NCBI GenBank assembly: GCA_043808235.1
Contig: JAZDFC010000092.1
Location: forward strand, 6,748-70,747
Direction: 5' to 3'
From: JAZDFC01 sp043808235
Lineage (GTDB): Bacteria > Bacteroidota > Ignavibacteria > Ignavibacteriales > Melioribacteraceae
DNA: 64,000 nucleotides
Shown one piece after another: positions 1 through 7,986 of this stretch. Numbering within the stretch: the stretch's first letter is position 1; the number at the start of each line of letters is the position of its first letter. The notes under the pieces are model-generated. The model had not been told where the DNA came from and searched no databases. It saw only the letters and a program-made list of their open reading frames with translations. A program made the position numbers and the translations under genes.

Positions 1-353
1 GGCATTCGCACAGCAACCGTTTCATTGCCGGAAGTAACGATGTCCGGAACCACGTCTGTTTTGGGTAGGACCAATGTTAATGGTCCCGGCCAGAATTTAT
101 TGATTAGCTGATATACTCTTTCGTCATTGAAAACAGTTAACTTCTTGAGCCAATCGATGTTGTAGATATGTAAAATCAACGGATTGAACGCAGGACGTTT
201 TTTGGCTTCGAATATTTTTGCTACGGCGATTGGATTAAGTCCGTCGGCTCCCAAACCATACACAGTCTCGGTTGGGAAAGCAACGAGTCCGCCGCTTTTA
301 ATAATTGCTGCGGCTTCTTTTATATTTTCAGGATTTGCATCAACTAATTTCAT
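1..353 (-). CDS. tsaC: L-threonylcarbamoyladenylate synthase (TsaC/Sua5/YrdC family), partial at window edge
   Basis: The reading frame begins at the ATG whose complement lies at 351-353 and runs off the left edge, so about 117 N-terminal residues are visible. The family makes threonylcarbamoyl-AMP from threonine, bicarbonate and ATP for the universal t6A37 modification of ANN-decoding tRNAs in the cytoplasm. Visible motifs are the N-terminal GLVAFPTETVYGLGAD block (residues about 22-37), KKRPAFNPLI (51-60), FWPGPLTLVL (88-97) and VAVRMP at the edge, all hallmarks of the YrdC fold. The C-terminal part cannot be seen, so a short TsaC and a longer Sua5 cannot be told apart. It is divergent from the hisN-like gene, with 109 bases between the starts. 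Confidence 0.9.
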   Translation of the reverse strand, partial: MKLVDANPENIKEAAAIIKSGGLVAFPTETVYGLGADGLNPIAVAKIFEAKKRPAFNPLILHIYNIDWLKKLTVFNDERVYQLINKFWPGPLTLVLPKTDVVPDIVTSGNETVAVRM

Positions 354-462
354 ATTATCCGAAATATACTCAAATAGAAAATGATACTGTATTCACGCGA
401 GTTTATTAAATTTGAATGCGGTTTATTTTTAAGACTTATACTCATAATATTAAAGGGTGAAA

Positions 463-1224
463 ATGGACGAATTAACAACCATCAAAAATTTTTCGAGGGT
501 GCTTGCCGAAGAAAGCGGCAAAATTATCCGGCAATATTTTCGATCAGAGATAGCAGTCGAATCGAAAGCCGATGAATCACCAGTGACTATCGCGGATAAA
601 AAGGCTGAAGAGGAAATGCGTGAATTGATAATGAAGGAATTTCCAACGCATGGAATCATAGGCGAAGAATTCGGTAATCACAACGAGAGCGCGGAGTACA
701 AATGGGTGCTCGATCCGATTGACGGTACAAAAAGTTTTATCTGCGGCGCGGTTACGTTCGGCACTTTGATAGCTCTAATGAAAAACGGGAAACCGATTCT
801 GGGAGTAATCAATCAGCCTGTCCTGAATGAATTTTTGATTGGAGATAATCTTACTTCGGAATTAAATGGAAAGTTAGTTCAGGTGCGTGAGTGCAGTAAT
901 CTTTCTTCGGCTGTGCTGCTTACAACCGATCATTTGAACATAGATCAATTTCAAAATCTTACTAAGTTCGAAAACCTGATGAGAAAAGTTAAGCTGTACA
1001 GGCAGTGGGGTGACTGCTACGGTTACTATCTTTTAGCTACCGGTTATGCGGATATTATGATTGACCCAATCATGTCGCTGTGGGATTTGATGGCATTGAT
1101 TCCGGTTGTGAAAGGAGCAGGCGGAGTAATAACCGATTATCGCGGAAATGACGCAGTGAAAGGAAATAGCATCGTTGCATCCGGTGGGAAAATTCACCGC
1201 GAAGTGATTAAGATTCTGAATTAG
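463..1224 (+). CDS. hisN: Histidinol-phosphatase, inositol-monophosphatase family (HisN-type)
   Basis: A 253-residue cytoplasmic Mg-dependent phosphatase. The IMPase metal-binding motifs are present: GEEFG (E68/E69), DPIDGTKSF (D84, D87) and a C-terminal WDLMALIPVVKGAGG with D208. The exact forms DPIDGTKSF followed by a glycine and FGTLIAL are typical of the HisN branch, which dephosphorylates histidinol phosphate in histidine synthesis, rather than of SuhB or CysQ. I chose ATG 463 because AAAGGG lies at a good distance before it; a GTG two codons upstream (457) overlaps that ribosome-binding site. No other his gene is nearby, so the substrate is inferred from motif style, and another sugar or inositol phosphate remains possible. 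Confidence 0.8.
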   Translation: MDELTTIKNFSRVLAEESGKIIRQYFRSEIAVESKADESPVTIADKKAEEEMRELIMKEFPTHGIIGEEFGNHNESAEYKWVLDPIDGTKSFICGAVTFGTLIALMKNGKPILGVINQPVLNEFLIGDNLTSELNGKLVQVRECSNLSSAVLLTTDHLNIDQFQNLTKFENLMRKVKLYRQWGDCYGYYLLATGYADIMIDPIMSLWDLMALIPVVKGAGGVITDYRGNDAVKGNSIVASGGKIHREVIKILN

Positions 1225-1242
1225 AGTAGTTATAAATAAATC

Positions 1243-3084
1243 TCAAGCTGTGTTTTGAACAGCCAAATTTCTGAAGCTCGAAATTGGATTAGTAGAAAGA
1301 GACAATAGCCTCTGCTCCAGTTCTTCAAGTTCCTCTCTCATTTTCTCTTTTACTTTACCGGGTTCTTCAATCATTTCCGGGATAAGATTTCTGTAATAAT
1401 TTATTCCGTCCATCAAATTATTTGTAAAAGTATTGAGATTGGCTTCTACTTGCGCCGAAAAAGATTTTGTGTTGTCCTCAATCTTTTTCTTGAGGAACTC
1501 GATATAAATTGATAGTTCCTTTACGAACATATTCGGACGGGAGGAATGAGTAATTAAATTTATTCGTCCGTAAATATGATCCGCCATTTCCTTAAGCGTA
1601 CTTACTTTCGAAAAATATGCAAGATTGGGTCCGGGACAAACGGAGGTTGCCCGACTTTGTTTTGGACTTTCAATATTATTAACAATCAATGCGGGAACGG
1701 TTAGTCCTTCGCAGAGGCATACTTTATCGACGGCTTTGTTATACTGTTCTTCAAATTCGTTTTGAGTCATATCGCTTTCTTTAAGAGCGGCAATTTTATT
1801 TTTCAGGTACGTTATCGAAGCAGTGCACAATGGTTTGTCGGAATATTCCTTGCTTGAAACTAAGTATTTGATCTTACATGCGCTACCCGGTTTGTTATTT
1901 GCTACCCGCTGCTGTTTTTCGATATCTTTACTATTATCTCGCAAATTATTAAATGGAACACCGAGCGGAGAAACTTCACTTAAATAAATATCGTCCTCGC
2001 CTGCATCGCAAAGTTTTTGAAGTGTGTATTCATCAACATTCATCACTTCCGGCACCAATAAAAACGGACTTCCCCAGCCAACGGAGTTTACTTCGTAATA
2101 CCTGAGAAGAAACTCCTGCTCCGAATTTATTCCCACTCCACCCTGAACGGTAACCTCAAAATTCATTGATTCACCGTCAACAATAATTCCTTTTTTCGAT
2201 AGAGCAGGCAAATAAATTTCTAACAGCGACTGAAGCAATTCCGATTTTCTATTTTTAAATTCCTCGAGGATGGGACCTAATAAGAGACCATCAGTTGCGA
2301 ATGCGTGCCCGCCGCAGTTCAATCCTGATTCGATACGAAACTCGGAAATCCACAATCCCTTTTTAGCTAAAAATTTTCCCTGGATTAATGCCGAGCGGAA
2401 ATCACTGACTTTAATCGTGATTTTCTTTTTTATACTGCCGTCAGCTTTGGGATAAAAATCATCAAAGGTTTCGATGTAACTATATAAACGTGGATTCATT
2501 CCGGCGGAAAATACTATCGAACTTTCGAGATCGCTTTTTGCGAAACCCCGCAATGCGGAATGAGCATCATTAAATTCAGGGGGCAGAGGATTTCCGGCAC
2601 TGTCGTAATTAACTTTATCCAACTTCGTCATAATGTTCACATCGATTGAGCCTGGCTCAATTAGTTCGCATAGTTGATTTTGAATTTCCATTTTTTGTTT
2701 TTGATCTTCTTCGCCGAGCATTCTGTTATATAAAATTTTTAATTCCGAACGATTCGGAAGCATTTCAAAAAACCTGGTAAGGTCGCTGCTTTTTTCAAGA
2801 ACTGAATTTTTTAATTTTATGATTTGATCTTTTACGAGCAGATTTACAGTGTTAAGATATTCAGTTATTCTACGCGCGCGCGAATCCTCTTCCGACGATT
2901 GAATTCGTTCATAAGGTTGACCAATCTTTTCTAAATAATGTTTGCGAAGTTCTTCCATTATGCCGTCATCTACGAGCGAGATAACGGAAGAGATACCGTA
3001 CTTTGCTACTTTAACCGGTGCATCTACCGAGTAGCCGACTCCAAGCACAGGTATGTGAAATTTGTGTTGTCTAAATGTTGCCAT
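1243..3084 (-). CDS. Large conserved-looking protein of unknown function (613 aa)
   Basis: I do not recognise this family with certainty. It has no signal peptide. It opens with a beta strand and glycine turn, HKFHIPVLGVGYSVDAPVKVAKYG, reminiscent of the first strand of flavin-binding TIM barrels. A middle segment has SGLNCGGHAFATDG and FEVTVQGGVGINSEQE, again like glycine-rich phosphate-binding loops of nitronate monooxygenase or glutamate-synthase-type barrels. The C-terminal half contains several cysteines (GSACKIKYL, KPLCTAS, VCLCEG, SVCPGPN) that could bind a metal or iron-sulfur cluster. The last 100 residues are helical and charged. It converges with hisN, 18 bases apart. A flavin oxidoreductase is only a guess. 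Confidence 0.75.
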   Translation of the reverse strand: MATFRQHKFHIPVLGVGYSVDAPVKVAKYGISSVISLVDDGIMEELRKHYLEKIGQPYERIQSSEEDSRARRITEYLNTVNLLVKDQIIKLKNSVLEKSSDLTRFFEMLPNRSELKILYNRMLGEEDQKQKMEIQNQLCELIEPGSIDVNIMTKLDKVNYDSAGNPLPPEFNDAHSALRGFAKSDLESSIVFSAGMNPRLYSYIETFDDFYPKADGSIKKKITIKVSDFRSALIQGKFLAKKGLWISEFRIESGLNCGGHAFATDGLLLGPILEEFKNRKSELLQSLLEIYLPALSKKGIIVDGESMNFEVTVQGGVGINSEQEFLLRYYEVNSVGWGSPFLLVPEVMNVDEYTLQKLCDAGEDDIYLSEVSPLGVPFNNLRDNSKDIEKQQRVANNKPGSACKIKYLVSSKEYSDKPLCTASITYLKNKIAALKESDMTQNEFEEQYNKAVDKVCLCEGLTVPALIVNNIESPKQSRATSVCPGPNLAYFSKVSTLKEMADHIYGRINLITHSSRPNMFVKELSIYIEFLKKKIEDNTKSFSAQVEANLNTFTNNLMDGINYYRNLIPEMIEEPGKVKEKMREELEELEQRLLSLSTNPISSFRNLAVQNTA

Positions 3085-3394
3085 GTTGTATCTCGAAGCT
3101 GATAAATGATGCGGTTCAAATCTTAATTGCGGGAGGACAATTAGCGCGAGCTGTTATTTTCCAATAAAATAAGAAGAACCATTTATTTTATACTAATGTA
3201 ATGATATTATTAGAAAAGATTATTCCGTACGGCAGGTAAATAGGTCTTTAAGGGATAGTTTTACATTTCTTTTACAAATGAGATGCGTGAATTGCAATAG
3301 AATGGCAATGATAGAGAATACACGCAATAATTGGTGTAGTTCAAAAAGCAAAGCAATTTAATATGAATTTGGATTGAAATTAGTTAGAATAATT
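3085..3394. other. Gene-free interval of 310 bases
   Basis: AT-rich intergenic DNA upstream of the 1243-3084 gene and downstream of the SDR gene. I see no convincing ORF, RNA gene or hairpin with a T-tract. It probably carries the promoter of the minus-strand unknown gene, but no consensus could be assigned. Confidence 0.5.
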
Positions 3395-4195
3395 TTATTT
3401 CCCTCTTTCAATCGACTTGCGCGCTGTGTTGTCCACGAGCTGCGGGGCTATTAGCTTCATCCACAATCCAAGTTTCGCTTTTGATGTCATCACCAATTCG
3501 CGTTTACGTTTTGATATTGCCTCGATGATTAATGCGGCACATTTTTCAACGCTCATTACTTTTGTTTCATCAAGATGACTTTTACCGAGTGGTTTTCCAT
3601 CAGAGCCAAATGCTCGTTCGCGCATTTCGGTGGCAACAAATCCGGGATAAATCATTGATACTGAGACGCCGGAGTCCGCCAATTCGATTCGCAGTGAATC
3701 GAAGAATCCAGCCATTGCGTGTTTGCTAGCAGAATAAGCGGTGCGGGTTGGAACGCCCGTTTTTCCGGTTAAACTTGATATGCCGACAATTCTTCCCTTC
3801 GTTTGTTTGAGATAGGGGAGAGCATAATAAGTACAGTAAACGCTCCCGAGATAATTTACCCTCATAATTTTTTCAAACAGATCGAGATCGGTAATTTGAT
3901 CGAACCGCGCCCACATTGATAGTCCGGCATTATTGAACAAACAATCAACTCTTCCGAATTCCGAAATAGTTTTATCGATAAGATTTTTACATTGATCTTT
4001 TTCGGCAACATCAGTTTGAACTGCCAGAACATTCGCGCCAAGGTTTTTGCATTCGGCAGCGACTTCATATAACCTGTTTATATCCCTCGCGGCTATTGAA
4101 AGCAGAGCCCCCTGCTTTGCCAGTTGCTTTGCCATCTCTTTTCCAATACCTGTAGAAGCGCCGGTGATAATAACTACATTATTTTTGAATGTCAT
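3395..4195 (-). CDS. Short-chain dehydrogenase/reductase (SDR)
   Basis: A 266-residue classical SDR with an NAD(P)-binding Rossmann fold. TGASTGIG (residues 11-18) is the cofactor glycine motif, NNAG is at 88-91, and the catalytic tetrad is visible as N114, S141 (in GISSLTG), Y154 and K158 (YSASK). R38, after the second strand (SIAARD), suggests an NADP preference, but this is inference. The substrate is unknown; the extended C-terminus after KRKRELVMTSK resembles membrane-associated SDRs of lipid or ketone reduction. Its stop is 65 bases upstream of the deaminase stop region, on the same strand as the deaminase, so the two may be cotranscribed. Confidence 0.9.
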   Translation of the reverse strand: MTFKNNVVIITGASTGIGKEMAKQLAKQGALLSIAARDINRLYEVAAECKNLGANVLAVQTDVAEKDQCKNLIDKTISEFGRVDCLFNNAGLSMWARFDQITDLDLFEKIMRVNYLGSVYCTYYALPYLKQTKGRIVGISSLTGKTGVPTRTAYSASKHAMAGFFDSLRIELADSGVSVSMIYPGFVATEMRERAFGSDGKPLGKSHLDETKVMSVEKCAALIIEAISKRKRELVMTSKAKLGLWMKLIAPQLVDNTARKSIERGK

Positions 4196-4260
4196 AAATT
4201 GCTCTCAAGTTTATTTTAAATCCATTTATCTTATTCTTGCTCATATTCTTAATCATAATC

Positions 4261-4710
4261 TTATTCTTGATCTTCCACTCCTATGTCTTCATTCCAAAGC
4301 TGCGGTTTGTCCTTAATAAATTTGCTCATCATTTTAATGCATGTTTCATCATTCAATACCGTAACTTCAACTCCTCTTGAGATTAATAATTCTTCCTCGC
4401 CCATAAAAGTTTTGTTCTCGCCTATAATCACTCTCGGAATTCCATACAGTAGAATAGCGCCTGAACACATTGAGCATGGGGATAGAGTAGTATATAAAAC
4501 AGATTCTTTATAAATTGATGCCGGTTGTCTTCCGGCATTTTCCAGAGCATCTATTTCACCGTGAAGGATAGCGCTTCCTTTTTGAACGCGTCGGTTATGT
4601 CCCCGCCCAATAATTTTTCTGTTATGAACAATCACCGAACCGATTGGAATTCCACCTTCGTCCAATCCTTTTTGCGCTTCGTCAATAGCGGCTTGCATAA
4701 ACTTATCCAT
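4261..4710 (-). CDS. Yeast-type (Fcy1-like) cytosine deaminase
   Basis: A 149-residue zinc-dependent deaminase of the CDA fold. H50 and E52 (LHGEIDALEN) with C79 and C82 (LSPCSMC) form the zinc site and proton shuttle. Unlike ordinary TadA or guanine deaminases it matches fungal cytosine deaminase through its length: GRGHNRRVQKGSAILHGEI, GRQPASIYK, YTTLSPC, GAILLYGIPR, GENKTF and the C-terminal KPQLWNEDIG, where yeast has W152 and D155 closing the active site. The expected reaction is cytosine to uracil plus ammonia (pyrimidine salvage), unrelated to the large bacterial CodA amidohydrolase. I recognised this from memory of the yeast sequence; a related base analogue as substrate is possible. 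Confidence 0.85.
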   Translation of the reverse strand: MDKFMQAAIDEAQKGLDEGGIPIGSVIVHNRKIIGRGHNRRVQKGSAILHGEIDALENAGRQPASIYKESVLYTTLSPCSMCSGAILLYGIPRVIIGENKTFMGEEELLISRGVEVTVLNDETCIKMMSKFIKDKPQLWNEDIGVEDQE

Positions 4711-4810
4711 TAATACCTCATTGATTGATTAACTAACTCAGTATATTAAGTTAAGAGCATAATTCAAAATGAAAATTTTAGAAATGATTATTACACGAAA
4801 AAAGGTTGTT

Positions 4811-4862
4811 ATAAAAATTCCCGGAATTTTTATCATTGCATACCAAATCAAATTCCGGGAAT
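4811..4862 (-). terminator. Rho-independent terminator-like hairpin after the 4894-5586 gene
   Basis: A perfect 13-base inverted repeat (arms 4817-4829 and 4850-4862, loop 20) lies 31 bases after the stop of the minus-strand secreted protein. Read on the minus strand, the second arm is followed by TTTTTAT. The arms contain CCCGGAA/TTCCGGG, so the hairpin is GC-rich at its centre. It also lies upstream of the deaminase gene and would insulate it. Confidence 0.65.
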
Positions 4863-4893
4863 CTAAAACAAACATCTATTTAACAGTGAATAG

Positions 4894-5586
4894 CTATTTC
4901 ACCTCTACGATAGCAACAGCAAAAGGTTTCGCCATTTCATATGCAATGGGGATGACTTCTTTTCCTTGGTTGTAATCCCAGAATTTGTCTTCGGGGCAGT
5001 TGCGTCTGAATCCTACAGTATGAAGAATATACAATTGCCACCCCGGTTTAGCGGATGATAGCCAGTTGCCAACATCCATCTGCATATCATTTCCTTCGGT
5101 ATCAGTCCAATCAACACCTGAGGTAATCCAATCGCGAATTCCGCTTGTTGTATTATAAGTTATAAAACACAACGGTTGATTTGCATGAAGCATTTCCTCG
5201 GAATCCGACGGCCATTTATCGAAAAGTTTATTTCCAACAAAATCGTAGTTGGAATAAATCTTCCAATAAACAAGTTCTTCAGTCATCTTGCTAAATTCTT
5301 TGTGTTTATTGTTGAACTGTTTCAACAAATCATCGTAAGTTTTCCCTTGCGGGCAAAGCGCTCTAAGATTTATTGACCCGCCAGTTTCAACAAAGAATTT
5401 GCCGCCGGTGAATTCAAACTGCGAAGCATCATAAAAATCTTTTTGTGGGTAACCAGCTTTTGAAACGCAAATAGAACTGTAGCCGAATGCTTTAATGTAC
5501 CCCTGATCGAGCTCGGCAAACGTAAAAGCTAAAAATGATATAATAAAAACGAGCAAAGTGGAAATGAAAATTTTGTTACTTCTCAT
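4894..5586 (-). CDS. Secreted protein of unknown function with four cysteines
   Basis: A 230-residue protein with a clear signal peptide (MRSNKIFISTLLVFIISFLAFTFAE) and no membrane segment afterwards, so it is likely periplasmic or extracellular. The mature part has four cysteines (SSICVSK, RALCPQG, QPLCFIT, RRNCPED) that could form two disulfides, and is rich in W, Y and D (DWITSGVDWTDTEG). There is no T9SS sorting domain, in contrast to the genes that follow. I do not recognise the family. It appears monocistronic and ends at a hairpin terminator at 4811-4862. Confidence 0.7.
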   Translation of the reverse strand: MRSNKIFISTLLVFIISFLAFTFAELDQGYIKAFGYSSICVSKAGYPQKDFYDASQFEFTGGKFFVETGGSINLRALCPQGKTYDDLLKQFNNKHKEFSKMTEELVYWKIYSNYDFVGNKLFDKWPSDSEEMLHANQPLCFITYNTTSGIRDWITSGVDWTDTEGNDMQMDVGNWLSSAKPGWQLYILHTVGFRRNCPEDKFWDYNQGKEVIPIAYEMAKPFAVAIVEVK

Positions 5587-5681
5587 AACTGCTCCATTTT
5601 ATAATTGGTGAATGAGTTCGTTTATAAAATACTATTTTTTCCGACATATTATTTCATTAATAACATTCCGCCGAAATTATT

Positions 5682-7724
5682 TTAACGGAGTAGAATCATT
5701 TTCTTTACGTCGGTAAAATTTCCCGATGTTAATTTATAAAAATATACACCGCTCGGTAATGATTCTGCATTCCATGTAATTGAATATGTACCTGCAGGTT
5801 TTTCTGCTTCAACAAGCGTTGCTACTTCTCTCCCAAGTATATCAAATATTTTTAACGATACATGTTGTAGAGACGGGATATATCCCGTCTCTACGGCGGG
5901 TAATGCGTATTTAATAGTTGTCGTCGGATTAAACGGATTGGGGTAGTTTTGATACAAATAAAAATCATTCGGTAACTCGTTAATATTATCTTCAACAGAT
6001 ACTGTACCACCCGGTATGCCCGTAATTAATATACTTTTTTTAAGAGTCGAGAACTCACTCATAATTACTTCAATGCTTACGGTATCAACAGTGGTTTCGG
6101 CAAGGTTTTCCGTAATTTCATAATCCAAGCTAAACGTAAATATATCCCATGACTCAACCATTCCGGTCTGAGCTGTAACAGGCTCTACCCATCCTAAAAC
6201 TGAGCTTATCGAGTAAGAGAAATCTTTAGCGAATGAACATTGATTTTTGAAGAACGCCTCTATTTGTCCGGAGATACCGCTGGAATCACTGAAGTCTTCC
6301 GCAAGAATAAGTCCACCGTAAGAATCGGTTCCGCCTGCATTAATCTGAGGTGGAATTGAACATAAATTAGCTAATCCCCCCGCCGGTTCAATAAGGTTGT
6401 TGCTTAAAAACGAAATCAAATTTTCGGATACTATTGTTCCCGCAAAATTGTTTTCCGAAAAATCCATAAATGCATTTTCGTTATTAGTATTCGAAACATA
6501 TATGCTTTGTGTCCCGATTAATGTAGTCCCGGATCCGAATGCGCCCATATTACCGAAAGACAATTCTTTCCCTTCAATGAAAACTGCATCAGCTTCAATT
6601 TTAAAAAACTCACTCATGGGTAAAACCATATCACTGGAATTATACGCCGACTTTTTAGGGCTGTCGTTAAAAACCGGGTTATGCCTAAATACTTGACACA
6701 AAAAACTGATTTCGCTAAACGGAGAATAAATTACGCCGGCATTGTCGATTTTGTTGGAAAACACCGATACATTTCCTCCCGGATCAATAAAGCCATTACC
6801 GGGAAGACCGGCATTAATAAATCCCCTGTTTCGAAAATCATCGGTGTGGAAATAGATGTTATCGCCTCCCATTCCCGGGGCGCCGTTACCGCCTTGAATT
6901 GTACCCATATTATAAAAAAGCGCTGTTCCTTCAGGGTTTATACAATTAATATTTATATCACCCTGAAATATAAATGGGACTCCATTTGAATCACACGATG
7001 CAATTTTCCCAAAATTATAAAATTGCTCATTTGAACTTATGGTTAAGCCAAATCTGGAAAAAATATTATTATTATTATCAATCGATGCTGCATCAATCCA
7101 TGTATGATATCCGCCGTGTATGGTCCCGAGATTATTAAATAACCGGTTCCTTGCAGAAAGTGAAATACCATTTGAATCACAAGATATGATTCCGTCGTTT
7201 TCAATATTGTCTGCTGCTTCTATCCACAAACCGGAATAGTCCCATCCGGATATGGAGCCGGAGTTTATAAGTGTTCCCGATTGGATGAAATTCACATTCT
7301 TAAGTAAACCGCTGTTATTTACTTGATCTCCCACAAAAAGGGAAACCCCATTCGAATCACATGTTATTAAACCGTTGTTTTCAATATTATCTCTTACCAA
7401 AAACAACAATTCAGAACCTTCTCTGGCGGCTATCGAGCCGGAGTTAACCAATGTTCCGGACTCTATCGAACTAGCATATTCCAAGAAACCGTTGTTTTCT
7501 AGTCTATTTATTTGTACATGATTATTGTTCAACTGCACCGTAACTGAAGGTGGAATTATTACATCATCAATAACATCCGGAACTCCAACTGGAGACCAGT
7601 TGTTCGGATTAAGCCATGCCCCATCCCCGGATGCATTAGTAAAAGTTTTTGTTGTTTGAGCATTTGTAAGATTGGCAAATAAAAAGAATGCTATTGAGAG
7701 GAAAAAACAAGTGTGCTTTTTCAT
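5682..7724 (-). CDS. T9SS-exported cell-surface protein, NW-motif/G8-like repeat protein (paralogue 1)
   Basis: A 680-residue secreted protein with signal peptide MKKHTCFFLSIAFFLFANLTNAQ. The mature N-terminus has the pattern SGDGAWLNPNNWSPVGVPDVIDDVIIPP, shared with the genes at 9438 and 11675. It is followed by irregular, asparagine-rich repeats (NNGLITCDSNG, INSGSISG, NNLGTIHGG) expected to form a beta-helix. The last 90 residues are a type A T9SS sorting domain (YQNYPNPFNPTTTIKYALP, LKIFDILGREVATL, SGVYFYKL, KKMILLR), which directs outer-membrane translocation and surface attachment. The sorting domain carries an in-frame palindromic insert at 5867-5894. The binding partner is unknown. 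Confidence 0.88.
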   Translation of the reverse strand: MKKHTCFFLSIAFFLFANLTNAQTTKTFTNASGDGAWLNPNNWSPVGVPDVIDDVIIPPSVTVQLNNNHVQINRLENNGFLEYASSIESGTLVNSGSIAAREGSELLFLVRDNIENNGLITCDSNGVSLFVGDQVNNSGLLKNVNFIQSGTLINSGSISGWDYSGLWIEAADNIENDGIISCDSNGISLSARNRLFNNLGTIHGGYHTWIDAASIDNNNNIFSRFGLTISSNEQFYNFGKIASCDSNGVPFIFQGDININCINPEGTALFYNMGTIQGGNGAPGMGGDNIYFHTDDFRNRGFINAGLPGNGFIDPGGNVSVFSNKIDNAGVIYSPFSEISFLCQVFRHNPVFNDSPKKSAYNSSDMVLPMSEFFKIEADAVFIEGKELSFGNMGAFGSGTTLIGTQSIYVSNTNNENAFMDFSENNFAGTIVSENLISFLSNNLIEPAGGLANLCSIPPQINAGGTDSYGGLILAEDFSDSSGISGQIEAFFKNQCSFAKDFSYSISSVLGWVEPVTAQTGMVESWDIFTFSLDYEITENLAETTVDTVSIEVIMSEFSTLKKSILITGIPGGTVSVEDNINELPNDFYLYQNYPNPFNPTTTIKYALPAVETGYIPSLQHVSLKIFDILGREVATLVEAEKPAGTYSITWNAESLPSGVYFYKLTSGNFTDVKKMILLR
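5867..5894. repeat. 28-bp perfect palindrome, GTAGAGACG family, inside a T9SS sorting domain
   Basis: The arms read GTAGAGACGGGATA and its exact complement. On the minus strand it encodes VETGYIPSLQ between KYALPA and HVSLKIFD, in frame. Confidence 0.92.
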
Positions 7725-7986
7725 TGGAGTGTTCTCTATTTATGTTGGTAAAATATTTTGCATACAAACAATATTACTCAACAAATTGAAGGGTAAAAAA
7801 CTATAAACATGGGTATCATCAAAAAAAATATTCGAAACTCTATTTGAAGTTAGGACATTATGTGCATATGTGCAACAATGACAATTATAATTTTCATCAA
7901 GCTATTATTGAATTATGGCAAGTAAAATACCTCCAGGATTTTATGTTTATGTGGGCAGTTTAAAATCCTGGAGGTACAATGGCAAG
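7725..7986. other. Intergenic interval before the 5682-7724 gene
   Basis: 262 bases between two minus-strand T9SS cargo genes. It is AT-rich and contains one 16-bp inverted repeat (7928-7976, listed separately); no gene was seen. Confidence 0.5.
7928..7976. repeat. Intergenic inverted repeat, CCTCCAGGATTTTA family
   Basis: Perfect 16-base arms (7928-7943 and 7961-7976) around a 17-base loop, just downstream of the Kelch gene stop (7987). The arm TACCTCCAGGATTTTA resembles the arm AAACCTCCAAGGTTT that sits inside the coding sequence at 39487-39537, so the two look like members of one palindrome family. It could act as a transcript-end hairpin, though no clear T-tract follows. Confidence 0.8.

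Noticed and set aside
184..384. 66-residue plus-strand ORF at the start
   Set aside because: It is antisense to tsaC, whose minus-strand frame has clear family motifs.
3085..3394. tRNA or small RNA gene in intergenic gaps
   Set aside because: No T-loop (GGTTCRA) or cloverleaf was found in this or the other gaps by eye.
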